From the NCBI GenBank assembly GCA_003550325.1, contig QKWP01000010.1, forward strand, positions 217,466-281,465: 64,000 nt of DNA, written 5' to 3'. Within the stretch, counting starts at the first letter, position 1, and every line of letters begins with the position of its first letter. A model generated the notes under the pieces. That model did no database searches. It saw only the letters and a list, made by a program, of their open reading frames with translations, and had not been told where the DNA came from. This DNA comes from Gigaspora rosea. Its lineage: Eukaryota; Glomeromycota; Glomeromycetes; Diversisporales; Gigasporaceae. Shown here in pieces: positions 10,931 through 22,228 of the stretch. The position numbers and the translations under genes are program-made.

Positions 10931-11490
10931 ACACTGGATAGCAATTATCTGGGACATCAAGTGATGTGATTTATTATACTAATTTACATAACATACACAA
11001 TACATTTGTATAAACTTAATTAAAAAGTATTTCTCTTTCCCCTAAGCAAATGACTCTTTAGAGCCATTTGTATTTCCTTTGTGATTCTGAATTTCCATAT
11101 ATATAGCATTGCTGGTTTTGGCATTGTACTGTTTCTCCACTTCTTATTTAAACCAGACCTAGATTTCATATATACCATCATGTGAAGCCAAAAACTATCA
11201 TATGAGGTTGTACAGACATAGCTTTGGATGCTGTAACTATTTCTACTATTGTAACTTGGGGTGCTGCACTTTGCAAAAGACTGAACATGTTATATGTGAG
11301 TTCCTACAGTTTGCTACCAATGGCCACTCTATTGTATAATGTTCTATTGTTAGCTTTTTATTCTGGTACCATGGACAATTATGTAATAATTCCTGACAAA
11401 ACTATTTCTTAATAACAAAATAGTTTCATCAATGCACTTGTTTAATAAAAACCTTGGCAATTAGTGAAACTCATGATAATTTAACAAACT
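10931..11490. other. AT-rich stretch with CG-poor decayed sequence
   Basis: Few CG dinucleotides are seen, unlike in the duplicated units. A 62-codon forward frame (11224-11412) has no recognisable domain. The minus strand contains a broken stretch reading VQCQNQQCYIYGNSESQRK near 11080-11140, perhaps transposon-derived. I cannot assign it. Confidence 0.35.
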
Positions 11491-11496
11491 CTTGAC

Positions 11497-11783
11497 AGGA
11501 CCCAGATATCTAGTATAGAGGTCATACTTGTTTTTTTCAGCAAAAACTCCTGAAATTTGAGAAGCAAAAAACAGTTTTTGCCAATTATCTTGGCATCCAG
11601 TGGACCAATTTGAACAAACTTTTTTTTATAATGAAGCTCTTAGTGAGGCACATCTAACAAAAAAAGTTCATACAATTCTAATCACTAGATCAAAAGTTAT
11701 TTAAACAAATATTGTTTTCAGCAAATTGGGTCAAAATCGGCCAAAATCTAGTTATGACCTATATAAGAAATGTCCAGGGTCCT
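11497..11783. mobile_element. Non-autonomous TIR element (AGGACCC family), copy 1
   Basis: The 287-bp element has ends AGGACCCAGATAT and ATGTCCAGGGTCCT. Flanks CTCTTGAC (11489-11496) and CCCTTGAC (11784-11791) match at 7 of 8, consistent with an 8-bp duplication. The interior contains GCCAATTATCTTGGCATCCA. A second copy is at 16373-16657. Confidence 0.75.
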
Positions 11784-12555
11784 CCCTTGACAAATCAATT
11801 TGACCAATGAAATATTATAATACAGCTAACTCTCATTCAATGAGCTTCTTTGTAACAAATTCTGGATATAGAATGTTAAATTATAATCCAAAGTTTCACT
11901 TGTCAATATAAAAATACAGTAAATTTAATTGATATTGAATTGTTTCTTACCAGATTATGAAGTTCTTAATGGTTCTATTAATCAAATAAGTTTTTTTCTA
12001 TGGGCTACTTTACAATAAACTTCAAATATACTAAGTCTTTAATTAGTTTTCAATTTAATATTATTCATTTTGTTTATTTATTAGTCTTCTCAGTTAGCCA
12101 ATCAGGTGCTTCCAGAAGCTAAAGCCTTCTTTAGGTAATTTTAGCTAAATGTGTCATATAAATACATTGAAAAATATAGATAAAATAATTCAAAAAGAAA
12201 AAAATTAATGTTATATATACTGATTCATTTATAGTATAAAAGAAAATAAGAGTATTTTATACTTCATCAATTGTTATTGTCTTAATATTCATTATAGATT
12301 TTGCCATTTGACAATTTATTTTTCAGAAATGCTTGACAAAATGGTTTGTTATTTGTCAGTAACAAATGACAAATTATTTGTCAGGTATTATTATAGTTAT
12401 TTGATGCTGTTGAATTCACATGCACTAGCCTTGTACCCAAGAGAAGTGCCTTATATAACATTTACCAAAAAATGTCTTTTTTGTTATTTGGGGCCCATTT
12501 TATTACTGACCATGCCCAGATTTCTTATTGTTAGTTTTACTAAAAAAATTGCCCT
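11784..12555. other. AT-rich, no supported gene
   Basis: Low-complexity sequence lies between the AGGACCC element and the LINE relic. The 84-codon forward frame 12308-12562 is antisense to probable LINE-derived DNA and has no family resemblance. Confidence 0.35.
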
Positions 12556-12559
12556 ATGT

Positions 12560-13735
12560 TAGAGTATGTGATATAAACGTTTTTTTCAAAAATTCTGTGG
12601 CCTTTGCAACTGTTAAGTTTTTGTATTAGTTTCTATAATTTTAATTTTAGATTCTATAGCCAGTTTTTCTATTATCTGGTATTTCATTCTTCAATTTTTT
12701 CTATACTGTGAGATATAGCTTCTATTCACAGAGCTACTCTTTAGTCTAATTGGAAAAGCAGAAAGAGCTTCCTGTACTGTTTTTTTACATTTTCTGTATA
12801 GCACTATTTCTATTTTTATTCTTTTATTTATTGTCCAGAAATTTTGATACATAAATAGTTTAATCAAAACTATTGCCTCAAGTACATCTGGTAGTACTAT
12901 AGTATTTAATCTATTGTTTTTCTATATCTGTTAATATATAGTATATCTTGGAAAAGTTTGGATCTGTCTTTTATTTAGATAATTATTAGGTCATTAATTT
13001 TTTCTAATTTGAAAAAAGAATATAAAATACAATAGACTTTTGATAAGAAGAGCAACATAGCTATCATAATTTTGCCTTTAAATAATAGATCACTTCTTTT
13101 CATATTGTATATTAGGCTGATCTACTTTGTTTATTTCTAACTCTAAAATTCTAATTGCTTTATTTTTTCTAATTTGGTAAAGCTCACCTTTTCTGGCAGT
13201 TTATCTATAATAATTTTCTGTTAGAGATAGTAATTTTTATTTTTTTTATTTTTTTTTTTTTTTGTAAACTGCTGTGTTTGCAGCTGCTTTATATTTTGGC
13301 AATAAATTTGTAGAGTGGTCCAGTTCTTTATTGTACCTATGTCTACTTTTAGATTATCTGTATATAAGACCTATTGGTGCTCTATTTAGTTTCTGCTTTA
13401 GCAATTTTAAAAGTGGTTCAAAAACAATTATATAAAAAGGTAAGAGAGGTTTTTCCTGTTTGACTTTTCTATTATTTTAAATAAAGTAGAGAGTGGGCTC
13501 TATGAGCTAACAAATAAAAAAAGACTTTTAATTAATTCTGTAAATATTGAATTAAAGCCCATCTTTTCAAGTATACAAATTAAGTATTTATAGTTCACTT
13601 GTTAAAAGCCTTTCTTTGGCTCAAGAAAAGAAGCCAGACCAGATCAAGCTAATTTTTTGACTTCTTATTGTACTTATATTATTCAAGGCAGTATTAATAA
13701 TTAATCTATCTTTTATAAATTCTGTATACTTGCTT
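12560..13735 (-). pseudogene. LINE (non-LTR) reverse transcriptase relic
   Basis: Pieces of a reverse transcriptase are readable in three minus-strand frames. LEKMGFNSIFTELIKSLF lies at about 13516-13580 and matches the palm segment before motif B. KPLLPFYIIVFEPLLKLLKQ (about 13390-13450) corresponds to the QGDPLSPLLF.LV.EPLL motif of LINEs. Further downstream come YTDNLKVDIGTIKNW, the degenerate catalytic loop, and FKGKIMIAMLLFLSK (about 13044-13085), which matches the conserved LSFKGK.LIANSL.LSK region. Many stops and frameshifts are present and CG is nearly absent, suggesting decay by methylated-C mutation. More N-terminal pieces may continue beyond the insertion, near 14400-14560. Confidence 0.75.
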
Positions 13736-14392
13736 ATCCCTAGATTGTAGTAGAACACAGGCAAATTTGCCTGCGTTTTTGCACTTTTTTAGCTCTGATT
13801 TACTTTTTTAAAATACTAAAATAATTAAATAAAACTTTGTACAATTATATTTGAAAATAAGGATTACTTTTTTGCAAAATTAGTTTTTATATTATAAGAA
13901 AATAAATTATAGTTACATATAAGCTGAAAATAGATAATTTTAAGAAAAAATTTTTTTAAAAAATTTTATTACAATTTTTCTGCGATCTTATTTAGTTTTA
14001 GTTTTAGAACTATAGTTCTTAAGATAATATTGTAGTTTATATAAAGGATGACAACTTTCATTATTGCAACTTTAATGATTTACTTGTAAAAATTAAGACT
14101 TGTATTAGAAGTAAAGATTTTTTTTATAGACAGGAACATATAAAATTTGAAAAAATCTAAAGAAAAATTTTAATAGTAAAAATGCCAATACAAGAACTTT
14201 AAACGTTTATTATATTAAAGTTTTCTAATGATTTTAAAAAATTTTTATAACAAAGTTACTAAAACAAAACTTAAAGAATATTTTTTACTTAGAAAAGATA
14301 TGGCTAAAATCAATATTTAAAATTTTATTAAAAATTTTAAAATACGCAGGCAAATTTGCCTGTGTTACAATCTAAGGGATAATATCTTTGCA
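13736..14392. mobile_element. TIR element inside the LINE relic
   Basis: The left end, TATCCCTAGATTGTAG plus CACAGGCAAATTTGCCTGCG, is mirrored by CGCAGGCAAATTTGCCTGTG plus TACAATCTAAGGGATA on the right. The 20-bp segment is itself centred on the palindrome AGGCAAATTTGCCT. The interior (about 560 bp) is extremely AT-rich and encodes nothing. Confidence 0.8.
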
Positions 14393-14399
14393 GTTATCT

Positions 14400-14725
14400 A
14401 TGAATATAATAAACACCCTTATACTGGATTTAAGGACTAATAGGATCTCAAAATATATATAAATAGATAAGGTGACTTTTAAATTTTTTATTAATTGCTG
14501 TACACATAATTTTTTATAAGATCAGTATACAAATTTATTCCTTACAATAAAAAAATTAAAAAAATTCACAAAATAAAATTCTAACTTTAATTATAGTATA
14601 AAATTTTATATAAGCTATAGTGATATATAAAATTATAGTTTATAGTAGTAGTTTGTTATTTTTAACAAAAATTCTCATACATATAAACTTGCACATTAAG
14701 ATTTTAAACAGGTTTTTATATGTAT
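14400..14725. other. AT-rich, possible LINE continuation
   Basis: The minus strand has a decayed frame with TDLIKNYVY and YIFEILLVLKSSIRVFIIFI, which might be the fingers region of the LINE reverse transcriptase interrupted at 13736. Too degraded to call with confidence. Confidence 0.3.
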
Positions 14726-14729
14726 ATAT

Positions 14730-14904
14730 TAGAGTTGTTGGTGAAACTAGTTAGTTTCACCAGGATGCATCAGTGCTCCATGATGCACTATTGGTGCACC
14801 ATTGAAAATTTGAGTTTTTTATAATTATCGGTGCACCTGTTTCAGTGCACTAGTCTCGGTGCACTATGGTGCACTATTGAAGATTAGTTTTACTTGCAAC
14901 TCTA
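14730..14904. mobile_element. hAT-like MITE with perfect 8-bp target duplication
   Basis: The ends TAGAGTTGTTGGTGAAACT and AGTTTTACTTGCAACTCTA are inverted. GTATATAT flanks both sides (14722-14729 and 14905-14912). The interior contains repeated GGTGCACTA/TAGTGCACC words. Confidence 0.87.
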
Positions 14905-14912
14905 GTATATAT

Positions 14913-15385
14913 GCTATATACTATATATTGCCACTACTTCTTTGTTTAATCCAAAAATATAAAATGCCTTTATACCCTTTGTTATACCAAAAGATAAAAT
15001 TTTTAGTTCTGAAAGGACCTGAATAATCTATTTGAGGTTATATTTGAGCATTATAGTAAAAATTCTTTTGGTTAGCACTTTTATATTAGTATATATAAAC
15101 TATATTTTAAATATTTGATCAAACTTTTCTCCAATTTTATCTTTTTTTTGAAATATAACATTCTCTAAAAAAAATATATATACATGACTTTCACAAAAAA
15201 AAAAAAATTTAAGCCTATTTGATCTGTAAGCTACTATAGATCACAAATATATATTTTATAAAATGTGAAAAAAACTTAAAAAAAACTGTTTTACACTATT
15301 TTTATTTAAAATTACTACTTATTACTTGTGATCATCACCAGAAATCTACAATACATAAAACAAAATAAAAAAATTAAATCTTTTA
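14913..15385. other. AT-rich, no feature seen
   Basis: Low-complexity A/T runs with no reading frame, repeat boundary or RNA gene that I can support. Confidence 0.4.
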
Positions 15386-15387
15386 AT

Positions 15388-15897
15388 ATTAGGGTAAAAG
15401 TAAAGGTTAGAAGTTAGAATAGACTTTATATAGTAAAATTTAGCAAGGAATTTTTTTTTTGTATAAAAAAAAAGTAGTTTCATAAACAAAATTTTAGATT
15501 AGAAGCAATTTTAGCAATTTTTTAAAAATTCTTTGTTTTTGTTATACAAAAATTGAACTATATATTACACCTGATTCTGCATTTTAATTGGCAAATTGAT
15601 TACTAGTAATGATCTCTAGTAGTAATAAATAGCAAACTCCATTTTTACATTTTTTGATTGGTTTATATAATTTAGCGCATATACATTGTAATGCACCTAT
15701 CTAATAAACCAATCAGATCATAGGATCAGGTGTAACGTAAATGAGAAAAAATAGCGACCTTTTAAAAATCTCTTGTGGCTCATAATTTTGCTTATGAAAC
15801 CACTCTTCGTGCTCTAACAAAAAAAATTTCTTGCAAAATTTTACTATAAACCCCTTTTTTGCCTACACACTATTCTAACCTCACTCTAACCCTAATA
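15388..15897. mobile_element. Palindromic TIR element (GGGTTAGAGTGAGGTTAGAA family)
   Basis: The left arm (TATTAGGGT, GGTTAGAAGTTAGAATAG, TATAGTAAAATTT.GCAAGGAA) is mirrored by the right arm (TTCTTGCAAAATTTTACTATA, CTATTCTAACCTCACTCTAA, CCCTAATA). A second inverted pair, ACACCTGATTCTG / GATCAGGTGT, sits inside, suggesting a nested insertion. Fragments of the same arm occur near 26420-26500 and 29860-29960. Confidence 0.7.
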
Positions 15898-16372
15898 ACA
15901 AAAAAAGGGTTATTTTGGTTGTTTTGATTTCACATTACACCAAATTATATGAGGTGCACTATAGCGCACATGCACAAAATTATTAAATTCTTTTTGATTT
16001 TTGTATTTTTTTTAATTTTTGTATTTATTACCTGCTGGGTCACTATTATGATCCAGATTTTTTATTAGCACATTTCAAATATAAGATTTATAAAAATTAC
16101 TCTCATTAGCATTCTTTTAAATATACCTTTTTTGCCTTTTAACTGTTTTTATATATAACCTTTTTTTCAATATCTACTTTTCAAATATAACCTTTTTATC
16201 CAATACCTACTTTACAAATATAACCTTTTTTAAAAAAGAACTTCTATTAGCAATTTTTTAAATATGATCTCATATAGATTATTTAGGGGTCTGTTTTGAA
16301 AATAAGCTACTCCATGATTGATGATTGTTATTATATAATAAAGTTCAAACTTTACTAAGCAAATCAATTAAA
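15898..16372. other. AT-rich with short TATAACCTTTTT repeats
   Basis: ATATAACCTTTTT recurs about four times between 16100 and 16235. GAAAATAAGCTAC (near 16300) recurs at 53842. No coding sequence is supported. Confidence 0.4.
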
Positions 16373-16657
16373 AAGGACACCAGATATATAGTACAAAGGT
16401 CATACATTATGCATTTTAGCAAAAACCCCTAAAATTTGAGAAGCAGAAAATAGTTTTGCCAATTATCTTGGCATCTAGTGGTCCAAATTGAATGAACTTG
16501 TTTTTAAAATAAAGCTCTCAGCGAGGTGCATCTAACAAAAAAGTGTATTCAATTCTGATTACTGGATTAGAAGTTATTTAAGTAAATAAAAAAAAGTTTG
16601 TCATTTTCAGCAAATTAGCCAAAATCTAGTTATGACCTATATGAGAAATATCTGGGT
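16373..16657. mobile_element. Non-autonomous TIR element (AGGACCC family), copy 2
   Basis: Homologous along its length to 11497-11783: CAGATAT.TAGTA.A.AGGTCATAC near the left and ATATCTGGGTCCTGA at the right. The left end has diverged to AAGGACACCAGATAT. Confidence 0.65.
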
Positions 16658-16799
16658 CCTGATTAAAGTTGCTTAAGTAAACTTATTTAGAAGATCAAAA
16701 TATATCCTAAAATTTTTATGTAAATCATATAACTTTTTATTATTTGACTTTTAATTTTATCTTTAGCAGAAAAAATTATTTCTTTTAACATAAATCAAT

Positions 16800-17300
16800 T
16801 TTTCTCAAAGACAGTTGATGCCAGAAAGTCACATAACTGGACAATCAATCCTAGGCCCTGTCAATTTCTTAAATAAATCAGCCAATCAGTATAAGATCTG
16901 CAATAATTACATCAGAAACCAATTTACCCATATAATATACATTTTTTTCAGAATTTACCATATTCAATTGGTATATTCTACTTAATTTTTTCAAGCATTG
17001 GATTAAAATATAGTTTCTTTAATTCTTTATATCAGTTTTGATAATCAAATATTTGTAAGTATTTTCATCTGTAATAATAATCAAATTCTTATTAATTTTA
17101 GTAAGTCTTCTATGTAATTTATTAATTTCAAATATTATATCTTGCTTATATTTTTTTAATGCAATGATATCTTGATAACTTTAGTCATTAGCTTTTTAAA
17201 CTTCTTTTTGAAACTCTTAAATTCCACTTCTGTCATTGGTGTATATCCAATTTTTCTTTTTAGTCAAGTTATTCAATTTTATAGTAATTAAAATATTTTT
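16800..17300 (-). pseudogene. Unidentified transposon-like repeat, copy 1
   Basis: Similar over about 400 bp to 21835-22215. Shared words include CAGCCAATCAG, AGATCTGCAATAA and CCATATTCAATTGGT. The better-preserved copy has a minus-strand frame with MTEIEFNSFKKKFKKLTIKD and then an IEYGKIWKNVYHMED-like stretch, both broken. I do not recognise the protein. Confidence 0.45.
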
Positions 17301-17431
17301 CAATTTCTGAAAATATACTTTACAGAAACACCTAATTTTTTTTTATTGATTTATTATAATCTTAAAGATTATGATAAAATTATCAAAATTATATCTCATA
17401 ATAAACCTAAATAAACTTATTATCATCTTAA

Positions 17432-17640
17432 AAAGATCTATTAAAGTTTTCTTATTCGTGAAGCGATATTGGGACAACTATAACTTATTTACGAGGGCAG
17501 TTTGTTTATGAGGTTTTGGTGATAATGAGGTGATTTGATTGCAATTTCTTAATGATTCCCTTACGGGAATGTGGCACCTTCGGATCAGGGCATTGATCCC
17601 ATTGTCTGGTCACATAACTCACACACACATTATGAAAATT
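17432..17640. repeat. Left start of unit C
   Basis: From TTAAAGTTTTCTTATTCGTG the sequence follows unit B (6643 onward). The DNA before this point is unrelated, so the transposon block 10.9-17.4 kb abuts or replaced the distal flank of unit C. Confidence 0.7.
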
Positions 17641-18110
17641 TAAGAGTCGGCATAATGTTCTTGCAAAGTGCGCCTGTTAATGCTTTATCTTCTTATGATC
17701 CAAAAATTATTATTATCTAGATCTAAAGAGGTTAACGTCAAATTTTTGTAAAGTGCATTTGTTAATAATTTTCCTCCTTCTAATCCAAGATAATTCCAAT
17801 AAGGTATTCATGCGAAATGAATTCGCTGATGCTTTGGATACAAGATAATTTTCTTGAGAAGTCTATATAGTAGTATGCAAAGCGCATCTGCCAATGCCTT
17901 TTCTCCTTCTGATCCACGTTCATTCCAACTAATTCCAAAAAAAATTGAACGTAATGTTCTTACAAAATGTATCACTAATGCTTATCCTGTTTAGATTATT
18001 ATCATTAAGATTCAAAAAAGTCAACGTGACATCCTTGCACAGTGTATCAGTTAATGATTCCTTCTTCTGATCCAAGCTATCATGACTTTTGATCCAAGAT
18101 TACTTTAGTA
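17640..18110 (-). pseudogene. LRR relic, unit C
   Basis: Degenerate 84-bp units read NERGSEGEKALADALC and NGSEGG-like on the minus strand, as in unit B. Part of the middle repeat (about 45 bp around 17805) is missing compared with unit B. No open frame survives. Confidence 0.78.
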
Positions 18111-18479
18111 ATGCCGCGCTCGATTGTTAGGTAATTTCTAATTTCTTGAAATTAATCCAATATATGAATATGAGGCTATCATATCAAAGTAGATTTAAGA
18201 AATCAAAAATCATCTATTAGCGAATTTTTTTTGATGTCTAAGGCTCACGAAATTATCAAATTGTAACAGTAACAGATAAATTCAATTTGTATGAATTTAA
18301 AGACGATATTAAGCAATTTTGATGAGCCTAAAGTCTTTTATTTTGTGAACTTAAAGATGATATGAAGTTTAAACAACTTTTATTTTTTTAAAGTATAACT
18401 GTTACAAACAATTTAATAATAAAAAAATGCATGTGAAATAGCTCATCTTTATTAATTTAAATAATTTATGATACGAATC

Positions 18480-19976
18480 TTATGCAGAGCTTGATTCCTC
18501 ATCAAAAGGTGGTAACCAATATTTTGTTGGATCAAAATCATTCAAAGAAAAAATAATTTCATCAGCACTATTATTATCTGGATATAGCTCTGCAATCATA
18601 GGATTTGGTACCCAAATGGCCTAATTAACATAAATGATTTAAATATATAAAAATGTTATTTTGATTTATTTATTTATTTTTTTCAATTAAAATTAAAATC
18701 GCTATAAGTAAAACTTACTTTCATGTTTGCATTCTTTGCAGGTTTTATTCCGCGAATTGAATTTTCGAATACCAAACATTGAACCGTAGGTGGATTACCG
18801 ATTGCTTCACGTGCAGCAAGAAATAGGTCTGGTGCTGGTTTAAAATTCTTGACATCGTCTCCGCAAGTAACATTATCAAACATATTGAATAATTCTCTAT
18901 TTACGGAAGTTTTAATATTGACAAATTTACGAAACGAATTCGATGCAATCTATTCCATTGCGAGTATTTTAGTTTTTTTTAAGGTAAAGCAAGGTTTTTT
19001 TTATTTTTTTTTTAAATTGTGCTTACCGCCATTGGAATTTGATGCTTTTTCAAATGAGTCACAAGCCGCTTATTTAAATAAACAAAATATTTAATTTAGT
19101 TGTTAGAATATGAAATACAAAAAAACTTTTGGTGATTATTTTATTACCATAACACCAGGCATGAGTTTAGCAAAAGGATATTTTTTAAGCTTCATAATAA
19201 AATTTTCTTAAAAAAAAAGTGAAATTTAAAAATAATTGACAATTAGACAGCCTATATAGCGTACATTTAATTCATATCGTTCCTTATGAAATTCATCAAC
19301 AGTCATATTAACGCCTGTTTCATTTATGAACAAAGCAGCAGACTGGATAAAATGTTAAAATTATAAAATTAATTATTTTTAAATATAAATAAATTGCATT
19401 AACAAATTTATACCCCATCTTTAAGCCTTTTGCACGTGACCATTGTTCCAATGTATAAGTTTTTCCAAATTTTGCAAACATTTCAGCTAAAAAAAAAAAA
19501 AAAAAATCAATACTCAATTATTATATAAATAACAATAACAAAGCATTAGTAGATAATATATTGATTATTACATGTTGTTTCATAATTTATTTGATCTGTA
19601 TTCTATAAAAATGTGATTAGAAATTTTGATTTATAACCCATATTCATTAGTAAGGTAAAACATACATTACTAAATAAATTACCAGCAGAAACCTGCATTA
19701 ATAAAAAGGACAAATTATATAAATTAATATATATTATTATTATCATTTTTTTTAAAAAAAAACTTACAAGTCACTCTCGTTATAGTGAAGTGATCAGTTC
19801 CATTAACAAATTTATTAAAAATTCACTATATCGTAACGAGAGTACCTTTGTATTCATCAATTACGTAGAGAAAGAGATTAACCATCCAAGTCAAAAATGC
19901 AATGCGTTATAACGGGATCGATTTTCTTTCCTTCGCCATTAGTCGATATTAATTGATCAGTACTTGTTTCTGCCAT
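18480..19976 (-). pseudogene. HAD phosphatase, copy 3, broken and with altered active site
   Basis: All nine exons are present. Exon 1 (ATG at 19976) is normal. The 11-base exon has lost one base (19681-19693, CAGCAGAAAC instead of CAGCAGCAAAC), shifting the frame inside motif I. Exon 4 has a second 1-base deletion (GGCTTAAAG, near 19420-19428). In exon 8 the motif IV Asp is Asn (FENS, codon at 18761-18763). Motif II is IASNS rather than IATSS, and a Gly near the C-terminus is Trp. The Asp-to-Asn change would be expected to abolish Mg2+ binding even in a repaired protein. This points to relaxed selection on the copy. Confidence 0.85.
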
Positions 19977-20189
19977 CCTCTTAACTTTATCTATTTTTCA
20001 TAAATTTTAAATGAGCTTTTTTTTTTTTATTTATATATTAAACATTAAGATTTCAACTTCCATAAGAATATACAGTAGCTGATTTTAAAATCTATCACAA
20101 TGAAATTACGTACACAAGAAAAAAGGTGGTAGATGCTCCAAAATGCAGACGAGCTGAATTCTCGTTTAATATACGATACAACTTACTAC

Positions 20190-20375
20190 GTCGGTGCGGG
20201 AAATCTAAAAACTTCAATCACTTTATATAGAATAAAGGTTAACTAACATAAACTAAAGTTGCCATTCTCAGTAGCATGCTATTACATGCATATTGTGTTC
20301 TTTGCTTATTGTTTTTGTGCAAAGAAATTGAGAGTTCTAGACGCTTCGCTTATTGAGATCGATAATTTAGGAAAT
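20190..20375. repeat. Upstream block U, first copy in unit C
   Basis: It starts TCGGTGCGGGAAATCTAAAA and ends TAGACGCTTCGCTTATTGAG. A short deletion removes the CTCATTGAGG word. The second copy follows at 20694-20880. Confidence 0.7.
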
Positions 20376-20524
20376 TTATTTTCGATGTGCTGCTGGTTTA
20401 TGCATCATCTACATAGAAATATTGAGGTTTTAGATTTCATGCACCGTACGTATATTCATTATTGTCACATATTAGAATGAACGAATGGTTTTTATTTGGC
20501 CGCCAAAACCCACTTATACATGTA

Positions 20525-20628
20525 TTTAGAGATGGGCATCATGCACCTTATCACTGCATGGTGCTTAATTGTTACATTATTAATGTTATGTGACGAATAA
20601 ATACCATGCAGCATGATGCCCATCTCTA
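20525..20628. mobile_element. hAT-like palindromic MITE, unit C copy with one shortened arm
   Basis: The left end TTAGAGATGGGCATCATGC and right end GCATGATGCCCATCTCTA are intact. The right arm lacks TGATAAGGTG next to ACCATGCAG, so the perfect hairpin is broken. Confidence 0.75.
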
Positions 20629-20645
20629 CTTATCCTTTTAAGTAT

Positions 20646-20693
20646 TTCACAGATCAGTATAGTATAGATGAGCAGTTCCGTATAGTTTATACA
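20646..20693. repeat. Short fragment of the GATCAGTATAGTATA element
   Basis: It contains CACAGATCAGTATAGTATAG and GCAGTTCCGTATAGTTTATA. The remainder is missing. Confidence 0.55.
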
Positions 20694-20880
20694 ATGCGGG
20701 AAATCTAAAAACTTCAATCACTTTATATAGAATAAAGGTTAACGAACTCATTGAGGATAAACTAAATTTGTCATTCTCAGTAGCATGCTATTTCATAATA
20801 TTGCTCTTTGCTTATTGTTTTATACAAAAAAATTGAGAGCTCTATACCTTCGCTTATTAGATCGATAATTTAGGATGCTT
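20694..20880. repeat. Upstream block U, second copy in unit C
   Basis: It starts ATGCGGGAAATCTAAAAACT and ends CCTTCGCTTATTAGATCGAT, matching the second copy in units B and D more closely than the first copy in unit C. Confidence 0.7.
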
Positions 20881-21830
20881 CTGCCGGTGATTAACAGATC
20901 AGCTGATAATTCGGGTAAGATTGAACTGCTCTTGTCTCATCGGCATGAAGATAGTCTTTGATTGTACGGATTTTCAATAAGCGTATGATATTCTTCTTAT
21001 CTCCTACTTCTTGTTCTTCATATTGGCATATGGGCGGATTTGTTTCCATTCAATATGTCACAAAATTCGGTTTGTCACAATTGATGATCAAAACATGATC
21101 ATTAGCCAATCAAATCAATAACGTGATATTTGTTGATCGAAAAATAAAAGCTCAATATACAGATATATCGCGAAAAAATTTATCAAATTATTTATTGTCA
21201 TCGAAGCTTTATTTATTATTTATTTTAAACAGTAATTCTATTTATAATTTCGCTACCACCCTTTTTATTAGACAGGCTTACAACCTTACTCTTATTAAAT
21301 TAAACAATACTATTCACACGTATTTGATCTAAACCAATCTATGCCTACTTATTCAACAATTAACTTCTATAAGATTTATTTATACACAAGTTATAGTTAA
21401 AGAATTAAATAAAATCAAAGTTTGTATTCTTAGTAGCGAAACTTTATGTTCTTGAAAAGTAGTTTAAAGTGTGTAAATAAATTGCCTGAACAATGAAACC
21501 CAAAGGACGATTGATTCAAGTAGACCAACTTGATGAAAGTCTAACCTTAAGTCACTAATATAGCTTAAACTTTTTTGAGGTTATTGAATAAAGTATTGTT
21601 GAGCATTGTTTAGTATAAACGCGAAAAAATTAGTGAACCTATTCTTATATACTTTTAAGATTGTCATCATATACTGCAAATAGTCCTATATTTATACATT
21701 GTCTACTTATTAGAATTCAGGATCTGAATGGGATTCAGAAAATTGAGATCTTGTTGTATATTAATATAAAATTTCTAAGTGTAATATTTTTTATATAAAA
21801 AGTTATATTATTTTTACAAAGCCTTAAATT
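20881..21830. repeat. Distal part of unit C
   Basis: Collinear with unit D (43390-44970, minus the insertion there) through TTCTGCCGGTGATTA, ACAATTGATGATCAAAACA, TATATCGCGAAAAAATTTAT and TGATTCAAG. It keeps the uninterrupted target of the 774-bp element found in unit D. No gene is recognised. Confidence 0.6.
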
Positions 21831-21834
21831 TAGT

Positions 21835-22215
21835 AAATTAAAAAAATCAGCCAATCAGGTGAGATCTGCAATAAACACATCAGAAATCAATCCTCCATAT
21901 GGTAAACATTTTTCCAGATTTTACCATATTCAATTGGTGTATTATACTTAATTTCTTCAAGTGTTGGACTGCTATCTCTTTTGATAATCAAATATTTGGA
22001 AGTATTATCTTCTGTAAAATTATTCAAATTCTTATAATTTTAGTAAGTCTCCTATGTAATCTATAATCTCAAGTGTTAAACCTTGCTTGTATTTTTTTCA
22101 ATGCAATGACATCTTTAATTGTTAGCTTTTTAAACTTTTTTTGAAACTATTAAATTCTATTTCTGTCATTAGTTGTATGTCCAATTTTTCTTTTTAGTCA
22201 AGTTATTAAATTTCA
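21835..22215 (-). pseudogene. Unidentified transposon-like repeat, copy 2
   Basis: Partner of 16800-17300. A minus-strand segment reads MTEIEFNSFKKKFKKLTIKD then VIALKKYKQGLTLEIIDYIG before breaking. This looks like the start of a helical, Lys-rich protein. I do not recognise it. It abuts the element at 22229. Confidence 0.4.
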
Positions 22216-22228
22216 CAGTAATTAGAGT

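Noticed and set aside
11224..11412. 62-codon forward frame
   Set aside because: Lies in CG-poor decayed DNA with no domain. The opposite strand also shows broken coding-like text.
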